Assembly (NCBI RefSeq): GCF_011009555.1
Contig: NZ_QXHD01000004.1
Location: forward strand, 4,485,006 to 4,549,005
Source: Adonisia turfae CCMR0081
GTDB lineage: Bacteria; Cyanobacteriota; Cyanobacteriia; Phormidesmidales; Phormidesmidaceae
DNA length: 64,000 nt
Direction of reading: 5' to 3'
Shown here: one piece after another, positions 46,014 to 54,452 of the stretch
Layout of the letters: each line of letters begins with the position of its first letter
How positions within the stretch are numbered: position 1 is the first letter of the stretch
Made by a program: the position numbers and the translations under genes
Notes under the pieces: generated by a model
What the model was told of the DNA's origin: nothing
Database searches by the model: none
The model's input: only the letters and a program-made list of their open reading frames with translations

Positions 46014-47191
46014 AAATCTAATATCTCTTAAATTAACGGGCACAACAAATCAGGGCCTAGTAGATCACCCTTACCTAAGTGCTGCAAATGGGGGCTAGCA
46101 GCAGCGGGGACACAGGGCAAGGAGGCCTTCACTAGGTCGCCTAATTCAGTGGAGCTTTATTGTGCAGGAGGAGGAGGTAATTCGCAAGCGCACCGATTCT
46201 TTATATTTTTCTAATGAGATTTTTGGGGTAACGACACCAAGAGGGTTAAGACATTTTTTTCGTTACATTCGTTTATAAAGTGAGATTGATCCCCATACTT
46301 AACCGTTTTCCACAGAATCGCTAGATCTGCTCATCAGTCGTAACACCCTGGGGAGAACTCTACTTAACCTGTGGAAAAACCAAGGAAAACCCTGGGGAAA
46401 ACTTCTGTGAGTATGAATAAATGTATTTTGATAAAATTACCTAGATTGGCTGATTTTCATCAAAATGCTCCGGATGCTGGGTATTGGCCCATAAGGCTCT
46501 TTCAGAAGATAATTCGCCCTTAAATACGCCTTAATGATTGTATGAATCTCTGGGTGTAGAAATTACCAACTGACAGGTTAGTTCCTGTGGAGAACTGCAA
46601 TTTGCCCCCGTAGCATTTTGAGTCGATTATCGAACTCCAGGGCAGCTGCAAACGGGTATTGGGTGTTAACACTGCGATCGCAGATGAGTCCATGTATCTT
46701 GTGTCCACTGTTAGAAAGCAGGTGAAGTAGACGTGCATGTGGTTGCCTGGGTCATCGGCTTTGCTGCATCTGCGATCGTAATGTTCAAGGCTAAATGAGT
46801 CAGTACTAACTAGACTCGGTTGAGACTGGAGCTTTCTGTTGGGCGTTGTTGTCTCTATTCAGCCATGGGAGCCCCATCTCAAATGTCAGGAAATCACGAC
46901 GGATCAGCCAATTTTTTTGATTATGTAGCTTGCAATACGATTTGATAGGTTGTACAACTTAAGTAGCTTAAAAAGCGTATCGCTAAACACTTAATTGCCT
47001 CAAGTTTTATGGTGAGGTATCACGTTTTATCTGTTCGATCTTTCTGACTGCTTAGACAAACGCTTCGGTTCTTGAGTTGGTAGCCCATCTTTGCGATACA
47101 AACAGCGTTTGTGTCGCGTATGGTCTGACTTGTTTTTTTACTGCTTACTATCTGGCAAAACTCAAACTAGCGCCTAGCTAGCCTTCTGTCC
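46014..47191. other. Long gene-free region with DnaA-box-like sites
   Basis: 1.18 kb without a convincing gene. TTTTCCACA (matching the TTWTNCACA DnaA-box consensus) lies at 46306-46314 on plus and again on minus at 46370-46378; a one-mismatch relative is at 46393-46401 (minus). An A+T-rich stretch (46195-46280) precedes them. Replication initiation or DnaA-controlled transcription is possible, but neither dnaA nor dnaN is nearby. Confidence 0.4.
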
Positions 47192-47800
47192 ATGTCTATT
47201 TTGATTGGTTCAGGCTTTGTTGCACTGCATAGTCAACACACTCTCCAACACGCTGACTGGTTGGCAGTTTATGCCCTCGCATATGATGAAGGTGTCGGTG
47301 AACGCCTTGCTGCCTATGATTTTGAAGATTTTCTAGGGCTATCAGTTTATTTGTTTATTACTACTCAATCTCCAGGGACTCGCCAACAACTCTCTCAGCT
47401 ATTCCCTAAATTTGGTAGTGCAATTGTTTTGCCGTTACTTAAAATTCTGTGTAGGAAAGAGCTTTTTGTTGAGCAAAACATCCCGATGTTGGCTCAACAA
47501 AGCTTAAATGAAATGACGCCCTATTCCTTAATAATTGGGCTCAATCGGGCATTAGACCTTACTGGTCAGAATAATTTGAAGGTGCTCGCACTGCAAACAG
47601 TAAACCAGCTATTGCAGTCGTGTGAACCCTCTGTTCATTTAGTGTTGTCTCAGTTACTGTCAGAGACTAATCGACGCTTGGTCTCTGAATTTTCAGGTTC
47701 TCAGCTGCCTGAACGTGCGATAGGTGTGGCCGGGTACAGGCCTGATCAGCACCGTTTAAATGTCACTGTGCAGAAGCGTAAAGTCACTCAGTGTGTATAG
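47192..47800 (+). CDS. Helical protein of unknown function
   Basis: 202 residues, predominantly helical with a HEAT-like or all-alpha look (FPKFGSAIVLPLLKILCRKELF, NEMTPYSLIIGLNRALDLTG, LKVLALQTVNQLLQSC). No signal peptide, membrane segment or catalytic motif, and no family recognised. The ATP-grasp gene follows after 160 bases on the same strand. Confidence 0.6.
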   Translation: MSILIGSGFVALHSQHTLQHADWLAVYALAYDEGVGERLAAYDFEDFLGLSVYLFITTQSPGTRQQLSQLFPKFGSAIVLPLLKILCRKELFVEQNIPMLAQQSLNEMTPYSLIIGLNRALDLTGQNNLKVLALQTVNQLLQSCEPSVHLVLSQLLSETNRRLVSEFSGSQLPERAIGVAGYRPDQHRLNVTVQKRKVTQCV

Positions 47801-47960
47801 TGTCATCGTTTGTTAACACTGGTACTTTAACGATTCAAAAACTCAGTTGTGTGTTCTTCTACAGGGTATTGCCGGTTGCTTATACTTGGTCGGCAAATCT
47901 CTTCGGTACAACGCAGATCACCTCAAAAGATTTTTGTTGTAAAAAGTTTTAGGAGCAACC

Positions 47961-49115
47961 ATGAGAATTTTTAACCATGATATTACCCTCAGTACCCATG
48001 ACCAGGAAGCTGGTACAGTTCTCTTTTCGGGGCGAGTCCTTGCCTTGACTCATCCAGAAGACAAAATTCAGATGACGCCTGATCTCCAGTCAGAGTGGGC
48101 ATTTATTGTGGATCACTATGCTCAAGTGGGGGTGTTTCACAGCCATGACGTTATTTGGTCACATTCTCTAGACGAAATCAATCGGCATGGTGAGTATGAG
48201 CCCTCATTTTATTTCTTTGGAGATGCGGTCAATTCACACCATCAATATCGTCAGTTCTTTACTCACCTAAATCCTCAGTGGTCTGAAGTTGTTGAATTTA
48301 TTAATTCTAAAAATAACTTTATTCAATTAGCAGAAGCTTTAGGTGTACCTGTTCCTAAGACGTTGCGATTTGCCAATCTATCAGCGGCGAGAGCAGCAAC
48401 AGATATTCCATTTCCTTGCTATGTTAAGCCTGCTGTCTCAGATCATGGTGCAGGTATTACACGCTGCTCCGATCAAGCTGCTTTAGAAAGGGCATTTACA
48501 CAACTGGCTCCAGATGCAGCACTGCAAATTCAAGCCGAAGTTCAAGCCTCTGCTTTTTTGAACTTGCAATATCGAGTGACCGCTGATGGTGTGCAACCTT
48601 TACTGGTGTCAGAGCAGATTTTAGAAGGCTGTGTCCATCGCGGTAACCGTTACCCGTCTCAACATGAGCCTTGGGAGAGTATGGAGCCCCTAGCAATGTG
48701 GTTAGGTGAACATGGCATGCAGGGGATCTTTGCTGTTGATGTTGCCGTTGTGCCAACACTTGATGGGGTGCAGTATTTAGCGATTGAATGCAATCCACGC
48801 TTTAATGGTTCATCTTATCCAACCCTCGTTGCCCATAGAATGGAGATTCCTTGCTGGAGCAGCATTACCTATAAAACGCCGTTGCGCTCACTTCAAAATG
48901 TTGATCTAACTGATATTACGTTTGATCCAGACAAAGGCCGAGGTGTCATTCTGATTAACTGGGGCACGATTAAAGTTGGTGAAATCAGTGTACTCTTGGC
49001 GGGATCCCTGGTGGAACAGTTTGCGCTAGACCAGGAGTTAAAGGCCCGATTAAATGGAGACTTTGTAACACAGCCATCACCCAAGGCAACCCAACAGTTA
49101 GTATTGCAGAGATAA
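47961..49115 (+). CDS. ATP-grasp domain protein
   Basis: 384 residues; AGGAG lies just before the ATG. N-terminal pre-ATP-grasp part (1-110), then the ATP-grasp core: NNFIQLAEALGVPVPKTLRF, CYVKPAVSDHGAGITRC (nucleotide-binding Lys and Gly-rich loop), and the Mg2+-site segment YLAIECNPRFNGSSYPTLV (E-x-NPR-x-NG). Such enzymes ligate a carboxylate to an amine or thiol using ATP, for example in amino-acid, peptide or secondary metabolism. The substrate cannot be inferred; there is no biosynthetic cluster around it. Confidence 0.82.
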   Translation: MRIFNHDITLSTHDQEAGTVLFSGRVLALTHPEDKIQMTPDLQSEWAFIVDHYAQVGVFHSHDVIWSHSLDEINRHGEYEPSFYFFGDAVNSHHQYRQFFTHLNPQWSEVVEFINSKNNFIQLAEALGVPVPKTLRFANLSAARAATDIPFPCYVKPAVSDHGAGITRCSDQAALERAFTQLAPDAALQIQAEVQASAFLNLQYRVTADGVQPLLVSEQILEGCVHRGNRYPSQHEPWESMEPLAMWLGEHGMQGIFAVDVAVVPTLDGVQYLAIECNPRFNGSSYPTLVAHRMEIPCWSSITYKTPLRSLQNVDLTDITFDPDKGRGVILINWGTIKVGEISVLLAGSLVEQFALDQELKARLNGDFVTQPSPKATQQLVLQR

Positions 49116-49149
49116 GCTGGCTATTTTTGTTGAATTCAGTAGGTAAACT

Positions 49150-49178
49150 AAAGCTCTGGTGACTGCCGGGGCTTTTTT
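49150..49178 (+). terminator. Rho-independent terminator of the ATP-grasp gene
   Basis: AAAGCTC (49150-49156) pairs, with G-T wobbles, with GGGGCTTT (49168-49175), ending in a T-run; 35 bases after the stop. Confidence 0.75.
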
Positions 49179-49220
49179 CTGTTCTTTACCTTTTGCAAAT
49201 ACTGTGTTCCTTTTTTAGGC

Positions 49221-49250
49221 AAAAAAAGTCCCTACCGATCGATAGGGACT
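49221..49250 (-). terminator. Rho-independent terminator of the CP12-like gene
   Basis: On the minus strand AGTCCCTA (49250-49243) pairs with TAGGGACT (49234-49227), followed by seven T residues. Confidence 0.85.
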
Positions 49251-49305
49251 GAGAGGTTTTGCGCTAGCAAAGCGAGATACGAATTGAGCGTGAACGTCGA
49301 ATCAC

Positions 49306-49599
49306 CTAAACGTCATAAATTCGAGATTCAAGGGCATGGGGATTTTCGTCGCAGTAACGTGCAAAGGCCTCGTTGGCGCTCACCCGTGGCTGGCGCGCCT
49401 TTGCCGTTTGTAGTTCTTCTACGGCTTCCCAAGCAATGGCCGCGTCAATGCTTCTTGGGCCATGCATCTCTGTTAGGCGACGGGCATGTTCCAATGCGGC
49501 TTTGAGGCGGGTTGCAAACGCTGAACTATCAGAAGATGGCTGCTGTAGAGAGATAGGGATTAAAGGCGCTGTTGTCGTCGCGATAGTCGTGTAAGACAT
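49306..49599 (-). CDS. CP12-like protein lacking the redox disulfides
   Basis: 97 residues. The C-terminal half reads AAIAWEAVEELQTAKARQ ... EAFARYCDENPHALESRIYDV, closely following the CP12 pattern (AAAWDAVEELQAEASHQ ... YCDENPDALECRVYD). CP12 is the disordered linker that joins GAPDH and phosphoribulokinase in the dark through two thioredoxin-controlled disulfides. Here the N-terminal Cys pair is replaced (HGPRSIDAAIAW) and the last Cys is Ser92, leaving one Cys (Cys83). It therefore cannot form the usual disulfides and is probably a divergent paralogue. A standard cp12 should exist elsewhere. Confidence 0.75.
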   Translation of the reverse strand: MSYTTIATTTAPLIPISLQQPSSDSSAFATRLKAALEHARRLTEMHGPRSIDAAIAWEAVEELQTAKARQPRVSANEAFARYCDENPHALESRIYDV

Positions 49600-50078
49600 G
49601 GTAAAAACCGGGTGTATCGTGAACTGTTTATAACTTATCTATAAACTCTGTAAATGAGTAGACGAAAATCATATAAGTTTCATCTATGTCTCATTAGCTT
49701 TCTTTACCTATCAGCATTGGCGAGAAACAAAGAATAGTCGGCTCAGCTTGCTTGACGGGACTGGCTACAATGCAAGGGATAATTGTGTTTGTCGCAAAAC
49801 TGGGATGTCCCCCTCTCTTCTAGTCAGCCATCGGCTTGGAAGAACCCTCTTCCAAGCTGAGAGTAGACTGGGTCAGTAGATGGTCTCAATTAGCTATAAG
49901 ATATCCAGGCTCCTTCTGTCACCCAATTTTGGGGAAACTAGATTCAAAGGCCCCCAAATTAGGGAGTTGGGCTTCGGTTAGCTCAGCTGCATGGGCAAGC
50001 TCTAGGCAGTTGAACAACCTGTTTAACTCTTATCAAGGCTTGAGTTCACCTACTGATATCGTTTGGTCAGATAATTCT
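49600..50078. other. Region upstream of the membrane-CARF gene
   Basis: 479 bases. The membrane-CARF frame is open back to about 49836 but begins only with TTG codons, and the translated extension does not look protein-like (Ser/Trp-rich, no conserved pattern). No hairpin or promoter is convincing. Confidence 0.3.
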
Positions 50079-50792
50079 ATGCGATCGCCCTTTTCCAAAG
50101 CTGCGTCTATTTTCTTTAATCCTGAAACTTTGTTGCCCTTTCTAATTGGGTCTATTTTTCTAGCGGTGTTGGGAAGTGCTGTTTGGGAGGTTTTGTTTTC
50201 CCTGGTTACTGACCTTAATGATAATAATGCGCTAGCTGCCGCTGTCCAGTTGGCGATCGGCTCCCTGTTAATATTTCTCTTGTCGGTGCTGTTATTTGCT
50301 AGAGGTCTAAAACAGCTGGAGCCTGAGACGCTGGCTGATGCTCGCACTCCCATCAAGCATCGTGGTTTGATTTTGCTGGTCAGTCGAGAGGAACCTTGTC
50401 GCGTTGCTATCCAGCATCATGCTGATCGCTTAGAGCGTTGTTGGCTGCTGCATTCAGACCAGACTAAAGCCATGGCAGTTGCAATTGCTGATACGTATTC
50501 TGGTAATCGCATGAGTTTCAAACTGATTCATGTGAATGATATCTATGACCCGATGGAGTTTTTTCAGCATATTCGTCGCATTTATGACCAGCTGCCCATT
50601 GGCTGGTTGCCACAGCAGGTGATGGCTGATTACACTGGCATGACGGCCCATGGTTCGGTCGGCATGGTGCTGGCTAGCCTTTCTCCGAAGGCTCCTTTGC
50701 AATATACGCCGGTCAATCCAAATCGCTCGAATGAGTCCATGACACCAATCGAGATTGCTCTTAGATCTAGTGTGAAATCAGCAAAGCGCTAA
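50079..50792 (+). CDS. Membrane-anchored CARF-like protein, candidate type III CRISPR effector
   Basis: 237 residues from ATG 50079 (longer TTG starts exist). Two membrane helices (about 18-43 and 51-74) are followed by a Rossmann-like domain (about 96-215): strand GLILLVSREEPCRVAIQHH, LERCWLLHSDQTKAMAVAIAD, SFKLIHVNDIYDPMEFFQHI, and VMADYTGMTAHGSVGMVLASL. The last follows the CARF signature D-[YF]-TGGTK-x-M, with DYTG at 184-187 but the Lys replaced by Ala. CARF domains bind cyclic oligoadenylates made by Cas10. The gene is convergent with the type III-A operon, ending about 240 bases before it. A Cam1-like membrane-perturbing effector is inferred. Confidence 0.65.
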   Translation: MRSPFSKAASIFFNPETLLPFLIGSIFLAVLGSAVWEVLFSLVTDLNDNNALAAAVQLAIGSLLIFLLSVLLFARGLKQLEPETLADARTPIKHRGLILLVSREEPCRVAIQHHADRLERCWLLHSDQTKAMAVAIADTYSGNRMSFKLIHVNDIYDPMEFFQHIRRIYDQLPIGWLPQQVMADYTGMTAHGSVGMVLASLSPKAPLQYTPVNPNRSNESMTPIEIALRSSVKSAKR

Positions 50793-51032
50793 AAGGCTTC
50801 CTAAGCATTACTGCAGCAACAGAGTTTGGTGTTCGAGCCAGGGTACTTGTTTTGCTAACGTTTCTATTGCGATCGCAGACTCCTGAACCTCATTCCATCG
50901 TTCCCTATAGGGTTTGATGATTGATCATTGCGGACCAATTGAGTAACACCTTCACTGTCCACGATCAACATCCGTTTCTATAGGGGGTTGAGAACTTCTT
51001 CCCGAAAAATATCTGAAGAGTATACCCCTGCA

Positions 51033-51236
51033 TTAGTTTTCCGTTTCTGTATCGGCGTTTTGAGCCTGCATATAATACATGCGGGCATTGCTACCAGACA
51101 ATGTTGTCGCAAGTTGTAATGCAAAGTTAATGGGATTCCGCCAGTCAGATCGTTTGTAGCAATGGGAGAAATACGATATGGGAGCTGAAATTACACCTGG
51201 TGATTTACCCAGACCCATGAGCTGAAAAACGCCCAT
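51033..51236 (-). pseudogene. Short CARF-like relic downstream of cas6
   Basis: 67 residues beginning 11 bases after cas6. The start GVFQLMGLGKSPGVISAPISYF resembles the first strand and loop of CARF domains (GLSPGVVT-type); the rest (RNPINFALQLATTLSGSNARMYYMQAQ) looks like the C-terminal end of a protein. The simplest reading is a CARF gene with a large internal deletion. Beyond it, minus-strand 50807-50915 carries another coding-like fragment (PYRERWNEVQESAIAIETLAK...) interrupted by stops. It could instead be a genuine small protein. Confidence 0.4.
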
Positions 51237-51247
51237 GATATTTGTTG

Positions 51248-52033
51248 TTAGCTCCTTGCAATACTGTTTGCTGAAGTTAATATCTGACTGTGTCCCATTC
51301 CCAGTCTTGTTTTTATTCCACTGCCTGCAAACTGGCCATAATGAACTAATAAGTTCGCCACCTGAGCTAGCAGCGGATCGCTTCGATACAAAATACTCAA
51401 AGTAGCTGTCCCAACAAAGCCACTCACATTACCTTTGTAAATAGGAAAAGACTGGGTTTGAATGCGATGACGAGATAGAGCTACGGCTTCCCCTAGATAG
51501 CTAATCAGTTCATCACCACCTAAATAAACCGGTGAAAAGTGATTCCAGCGCTCTAACCAGCTACGAAACAACAACGTTGGCACTGGCAACGGCAAGTAGG
51601 TGCGATTTTGAGAAAACGCAGTGGGGGAGAGAAACGAAAGCGCTAGCTGACGCTCGGGTTCTGGTTCGTCCACCACATATTGGTGGTAAAGCACTTCGTA
51701 ACTGGTAATATCATCTTCGCGGTCTAGAATGCTAAACTCTGCGCCTAGAAACTCCAACGTTTCGCCCAGGTCGAGATTAGCAACTGCTTTTGACGCAGAT
51801 TCTTGTAAACCGCTCAGTGACAGCCGATAAAACTCATCTGGGCTGAAGGCGATGAACTCCCCAGTTGTCTGGGCTTTTCCCAACAATCCCGAAAATGTGG
51901 TCGAAGGAATGGTCTCGCTACCCAACTCTATGCCTGCTTGGGTATGAAGCCGTTTGCTCAGCTCCAGTCGATAAGAGCGAGGCAGGGTGGCTGTTGCCTT
52001 AGGTTTTAGTATCCAGGTAGATCGCATTAGCAT
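51248..52033 (-). CDS. cas6: CRISPR pre-crRNA endoribonuclease Cas6
   Basis: 261 residues. RAMP fold; the C-terminal glycine-rich loop GSGIKTRLGMGHSQ is diagnostic of Cas6. A His near residue 31 (KRLHTQAGIE) is a candidate catalytic residue. Cas6 cuts the repeat transcript at the base of its stem, here CCCC-TCAC-GGGG, leaving an 8-base ATTGAAAC 5' tag. It starts 3 bases after csm5, so it belongs to the effector operon. Confidence 0.88.
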   Translation of the reverse strand: MLMRSTWILKPKATATLPRSYRLELSKRLHTQAGIELGSETIPSTTFSGLLGKAQTTGEFIAFSPDEFYRLSLSGLQESASKAVANLDLGETLEFLGAEFSILDREDDITSYEVLYHQYVVDEPEPERQLALSFLSPTAFSQNRTYLPLPVPTLLFRSWLERWNHFSPVYLGGDELISYLGEAVALSRHRIQTQSFPIYKGNVSGFVGTATLSILYRSDPLLAQVANLLVHYGQFAGSGIKTRLGMGHSQILTSANSIARS

Positions 52034-52036
52034 TGG

Positions 52037-53305
52037 CTACATCATCTCCAATTTGACCCAGCCGGGTACATATCTGATTTCTCCTCTGTGGTTTTTCACT
52101 GTACGACGTGACTTGGGCGCTTCAAAGTTAGGCGCTGAAATCCCACAGGTATCTCGCACCTTAGCAACCGTGTCATCGGGTATCAGCAAGTTAATTGTTG
52201 TTCCCATCAGACCGCTAGCCCAACCAATTCTCAGCGTATGGGGGCATTGCTCAGGTTCGTAAATGTCTCGAATATCGTTAAAATCTAGCGCCTGTCCTCG
52301 ATCATCTGGATTGTTTTTCACATTGGCCCAATAGTCATGTTCAAAATCCCATTGGTCTTGGGCAAATTCTCGGCAGATGTTTAAAACATCCTCAATGGAT
52401 TTAAACGGCAGAGACATCTGCTGGTTGTGGCGAAACCATTTCAGCATCTCGTAGTCAAGACTGAGGGTAAAGTGAGATCGCACATTGAGCACCATCTCAG
52501 CATAGATAGAGGCTCGATATTTGGCTCGATTATTACCGTAATGGCTAGAGATCACCACCTCAGATACAATCGGTAAGTTTCTAAAGAACGGACGTTTGCC
52601 TTCCGGCTGAATTCTTTCTTCAATTAAGGGAGAGGCATCACTCACTTGAATAGCTCTCATAAAGTCTGTATTTGGTCTGGTTCTCGCTTTTATTGCCTGT
52701 CCCTGATAACGCAAACTAAAGTCTGAAAAGAGCGTTTCCATAAACAATGGATCATCGGCAAACTTAGCCCGGCGTTTTAGCTCTCCCATGGACTGACGCA
52801 GCCGCTGTTCGATCTGGCTGGGACGCTGCGGACCTGGCACATTGTATTTGTTGGCATATTTGAGCAGGTGATATGCGATCGCAGTTCTAATTGCTCCCTT
52901 AATCGATGAGCCGGGAATATAAAACTGACCGAAGCCATTGCGAATCATCGGACGTAGCTCAGTTACCCGATCAGCCCATTTCAAACTACGCAAATGTTTT
53001 GGAAACAATGGCTCTCCATCTGTATCTGATGCCGTCCACCACTTTTTCCCAAAAGCATTTTCTAACAGAGATGTAATTTCATCCTGGTCCTGAATGCGTT
53101 GAATATAGTCATTGAGAAATCCTCGCGCCTGTAGTGCTCGCGCCAGGGCATCGGGTTTAGATAAATAAACAAACTTACCCGTCTGCACATACTCAAATGG
53201 GCCTAGCTGCGGAACCGCCGAACCAATGTGTAATAAGCGGCTCGTCAGCCGAATTTGTCTAGTCTCACATAAATTGGGTTTCGAGAGAACACTGGTGGAG
53301 ACCAT
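52037..53305 (-). CDS. csm5: Type III-A effector subunit Csm5
   Basis: 422 residues from ATG 53305; the frame is open to 53359 but the extra residues (LVIILCYCIKP) are not family-like and overlap csm4. RAMP features: RLTSRLLHIGSAVPQLGPFEYV at the N-terminus, FYIPGSSIKGAIRTAIAYHLL (Gly-rich SSIKG loop), LRIGWASGLMGTTINLL, and a Csm5-type C-terminus ending in RYVPGWVKLE. Csm5 caps the 3' end of the crRNA in the Csm complex. Confidence 0.9.
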   Translation of the reverse strand: MVSTSVLSKPNLCETRQIRLTSRLLHIGSAVPQLGPFEYVQTGKFVYLSKPDALARALQARGFLNDYIQRIQDQDEITSLLENAFGKKWWTASDTDGEPLFPKHLRSLKWADRVTELRPMIRNGFGQFYIPGSSIKGAIRTAIAYHLLKYANKYNVPGPQRPSQIEQRLRQSMGELKRRAKFADDPLFMETLFSDFSLRYQGQAIKARTRPNTDFMRAIQVSDASPLIEERIQPEGKRPFFRNLPIVSEVVISSHYGNNRAKYRASIYAEMVLNVRSHFTLSLDYEMLKWFRHNQQMSLPFKSIEDVLNICREFAQDQWDFEHDYWANVKNNPDDRGQALDFNDIRDIYEPEQCPHTLRIGWASGLMGTTINLLIPDDTVAKVRDTCGISAPNFEAPKSRRTVKNHRGEIRYVPGWVKLEMM

Positions 53306-53342
53306 GGGCTTTATGCAATAACAGAGTATGATAACAAGGAAC

Positions 53343-54449
53343 TTATGGCTGAACTGCAAGGCTTAAGGCGATGCCGCTGCGATAGATGTGATGTTTCTTA
53401 AACTGTGCAGGGGTAACATCGGCTAGTTTGCCATCAGGTTTACCAGTAAATACAGACCCCTCAGCAAACATATGCACCTTCTTGCGACGCAGCTGTCGCC
53501 CAAAAAAAGGAGACGCAATCCAGCCCCCCCGTTCGATTAGGATGTAACAGGTGGCATCCCCTAACATGACATCGGGTACCGGATTCTCCCAGTAAAGACT
53601 GATCAGGCTGTGGTGTAATGTGTCAGAGGTCAGTTTAGGATTTAACACCGTTGTCCATAGAGATGATAGCGGTTCCTCTGGCAACAGTTCAAAGCGTCCA
53701 GCACCGCTAGAGCGTTCACCCCCGATGCCGTCTTCTCCTAGCAAGTGTAATGCGGCCATTAGTTTGTTTTTAAGTGCTTCGTCGGCAGTTCTGAAATCAA
53801 CTAAAAAGTACAAACCTGCCAGGTTAGTGACACCATCTTTGCGCTCAGGTTGATTATCAGGACTCCAGTCAAACTGATTGAGTCCCGTGTGGTAGAAATT
53901 AGTGGCGCGGGTGGTGCGGTCAATGGCGACCTTGGGCAGCTTATAGCGCTTAAAGGCGCTGCTATAGTCAAAGGCTCCCGCTTTACCTAACTCGTTTATT
54001 TTGTTGTCTGGATCGTCACCATAGGCCACCAGAGCATCATAGTCCTCATTACTAAAGCCGGTGCCCTGGTACCAGCGCTGCCAGATTTTTAGGGGCAGAT
54101 AGTGAATCTTTTTATAGGTTTTGGTGATTTTTAGCTCTCGTTCTGAGGTAGAGGGATAACCTGCCGGGTGCTGAATTGGCTTAGGCAGGTAGTCGATAAA
54201 CTGATCTGGCTTATCGAGGCTCCGACGATAGACAAAAGTGGAACTTAGTCGAAACGGAGGGTTGGCTGTTTGACACTGATCGAGCAGTGTTTCGATATCA
54301 CCAGGAAATAAGCGAGCATAAGCGCTGATCCAAGCACTAAAAAGAGCATCAGAACGAATCCGTTCGCTGGTTTGTTCTAGGCCAATGCCGGTTTCACCAA
54401 AATGGGTAGGGCTGCGACCAAAGTTGAGTCGGATAAGCTTATACACCAT
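53343..54449 (-). CDS. csm4: Type III-A effector subunit Csm4
   Basis: 368 residues. N-terminal RAMP strand YKLIRLNFGRSPTHFGETGIGLEQTSERIRSDALFSAWISAY is typical of Csm4, as is the Gly-rich loop DGIGGERSSGAGRFEL and the C-terminal HHIYRSGIALSLAV. Csm4 binds the 5' tag of the crRNA and docks Cas10. It begins three bases after csm3 ends. Confidence 0.92.
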   Translation of the reverse strand: MVYKLIRLNFGRSPTHFGETGIGLEQTSERIRSDALFSAWISAYARLFPGDIETLLDQCQTANPPFRLSSTFVYRRSLDKPDQFIDYLPKPIQHPAGYPSTSERELKITKTYKKIHYLPLKIWQRWYQGTGFSNEDYDALVAYGDDPDNKINELGKAGAFDYSSAFKRYKLPKVAIDRTTRATNFYHTGLNQFDWSPDNQPERKDGVTNLAGLYFLVDFRTADEALKNKLMAALHLLGEDGIGGERSSGAGRFELLPEEPLSSLWTTVLNPKLTSDTLHHSLISLYWENPVPDVMLGDATCYILIERGGWIASPFFGRQLRRKKVHMFAEGSVFTGKPDGKLADVTPAQFKKHHIYRSGIALSLAVQP

Positions 54450-54452
54450 GGT

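Noticed and set aside
46520-46738. 72-codon minus-strand frame in the DnaA-box region
   Set aside because: No ribosome-binding site, no recognisable pattern; composition looks random.
50807-50990. Coding-like debris on the minus strand (MLIVDSEGVTQLVRND; PYRERWNEVQESAI)
   Set aside because: Too short and frame-broken to assign to a family; mentioned only as possible remnant next to the CARF-like relic.
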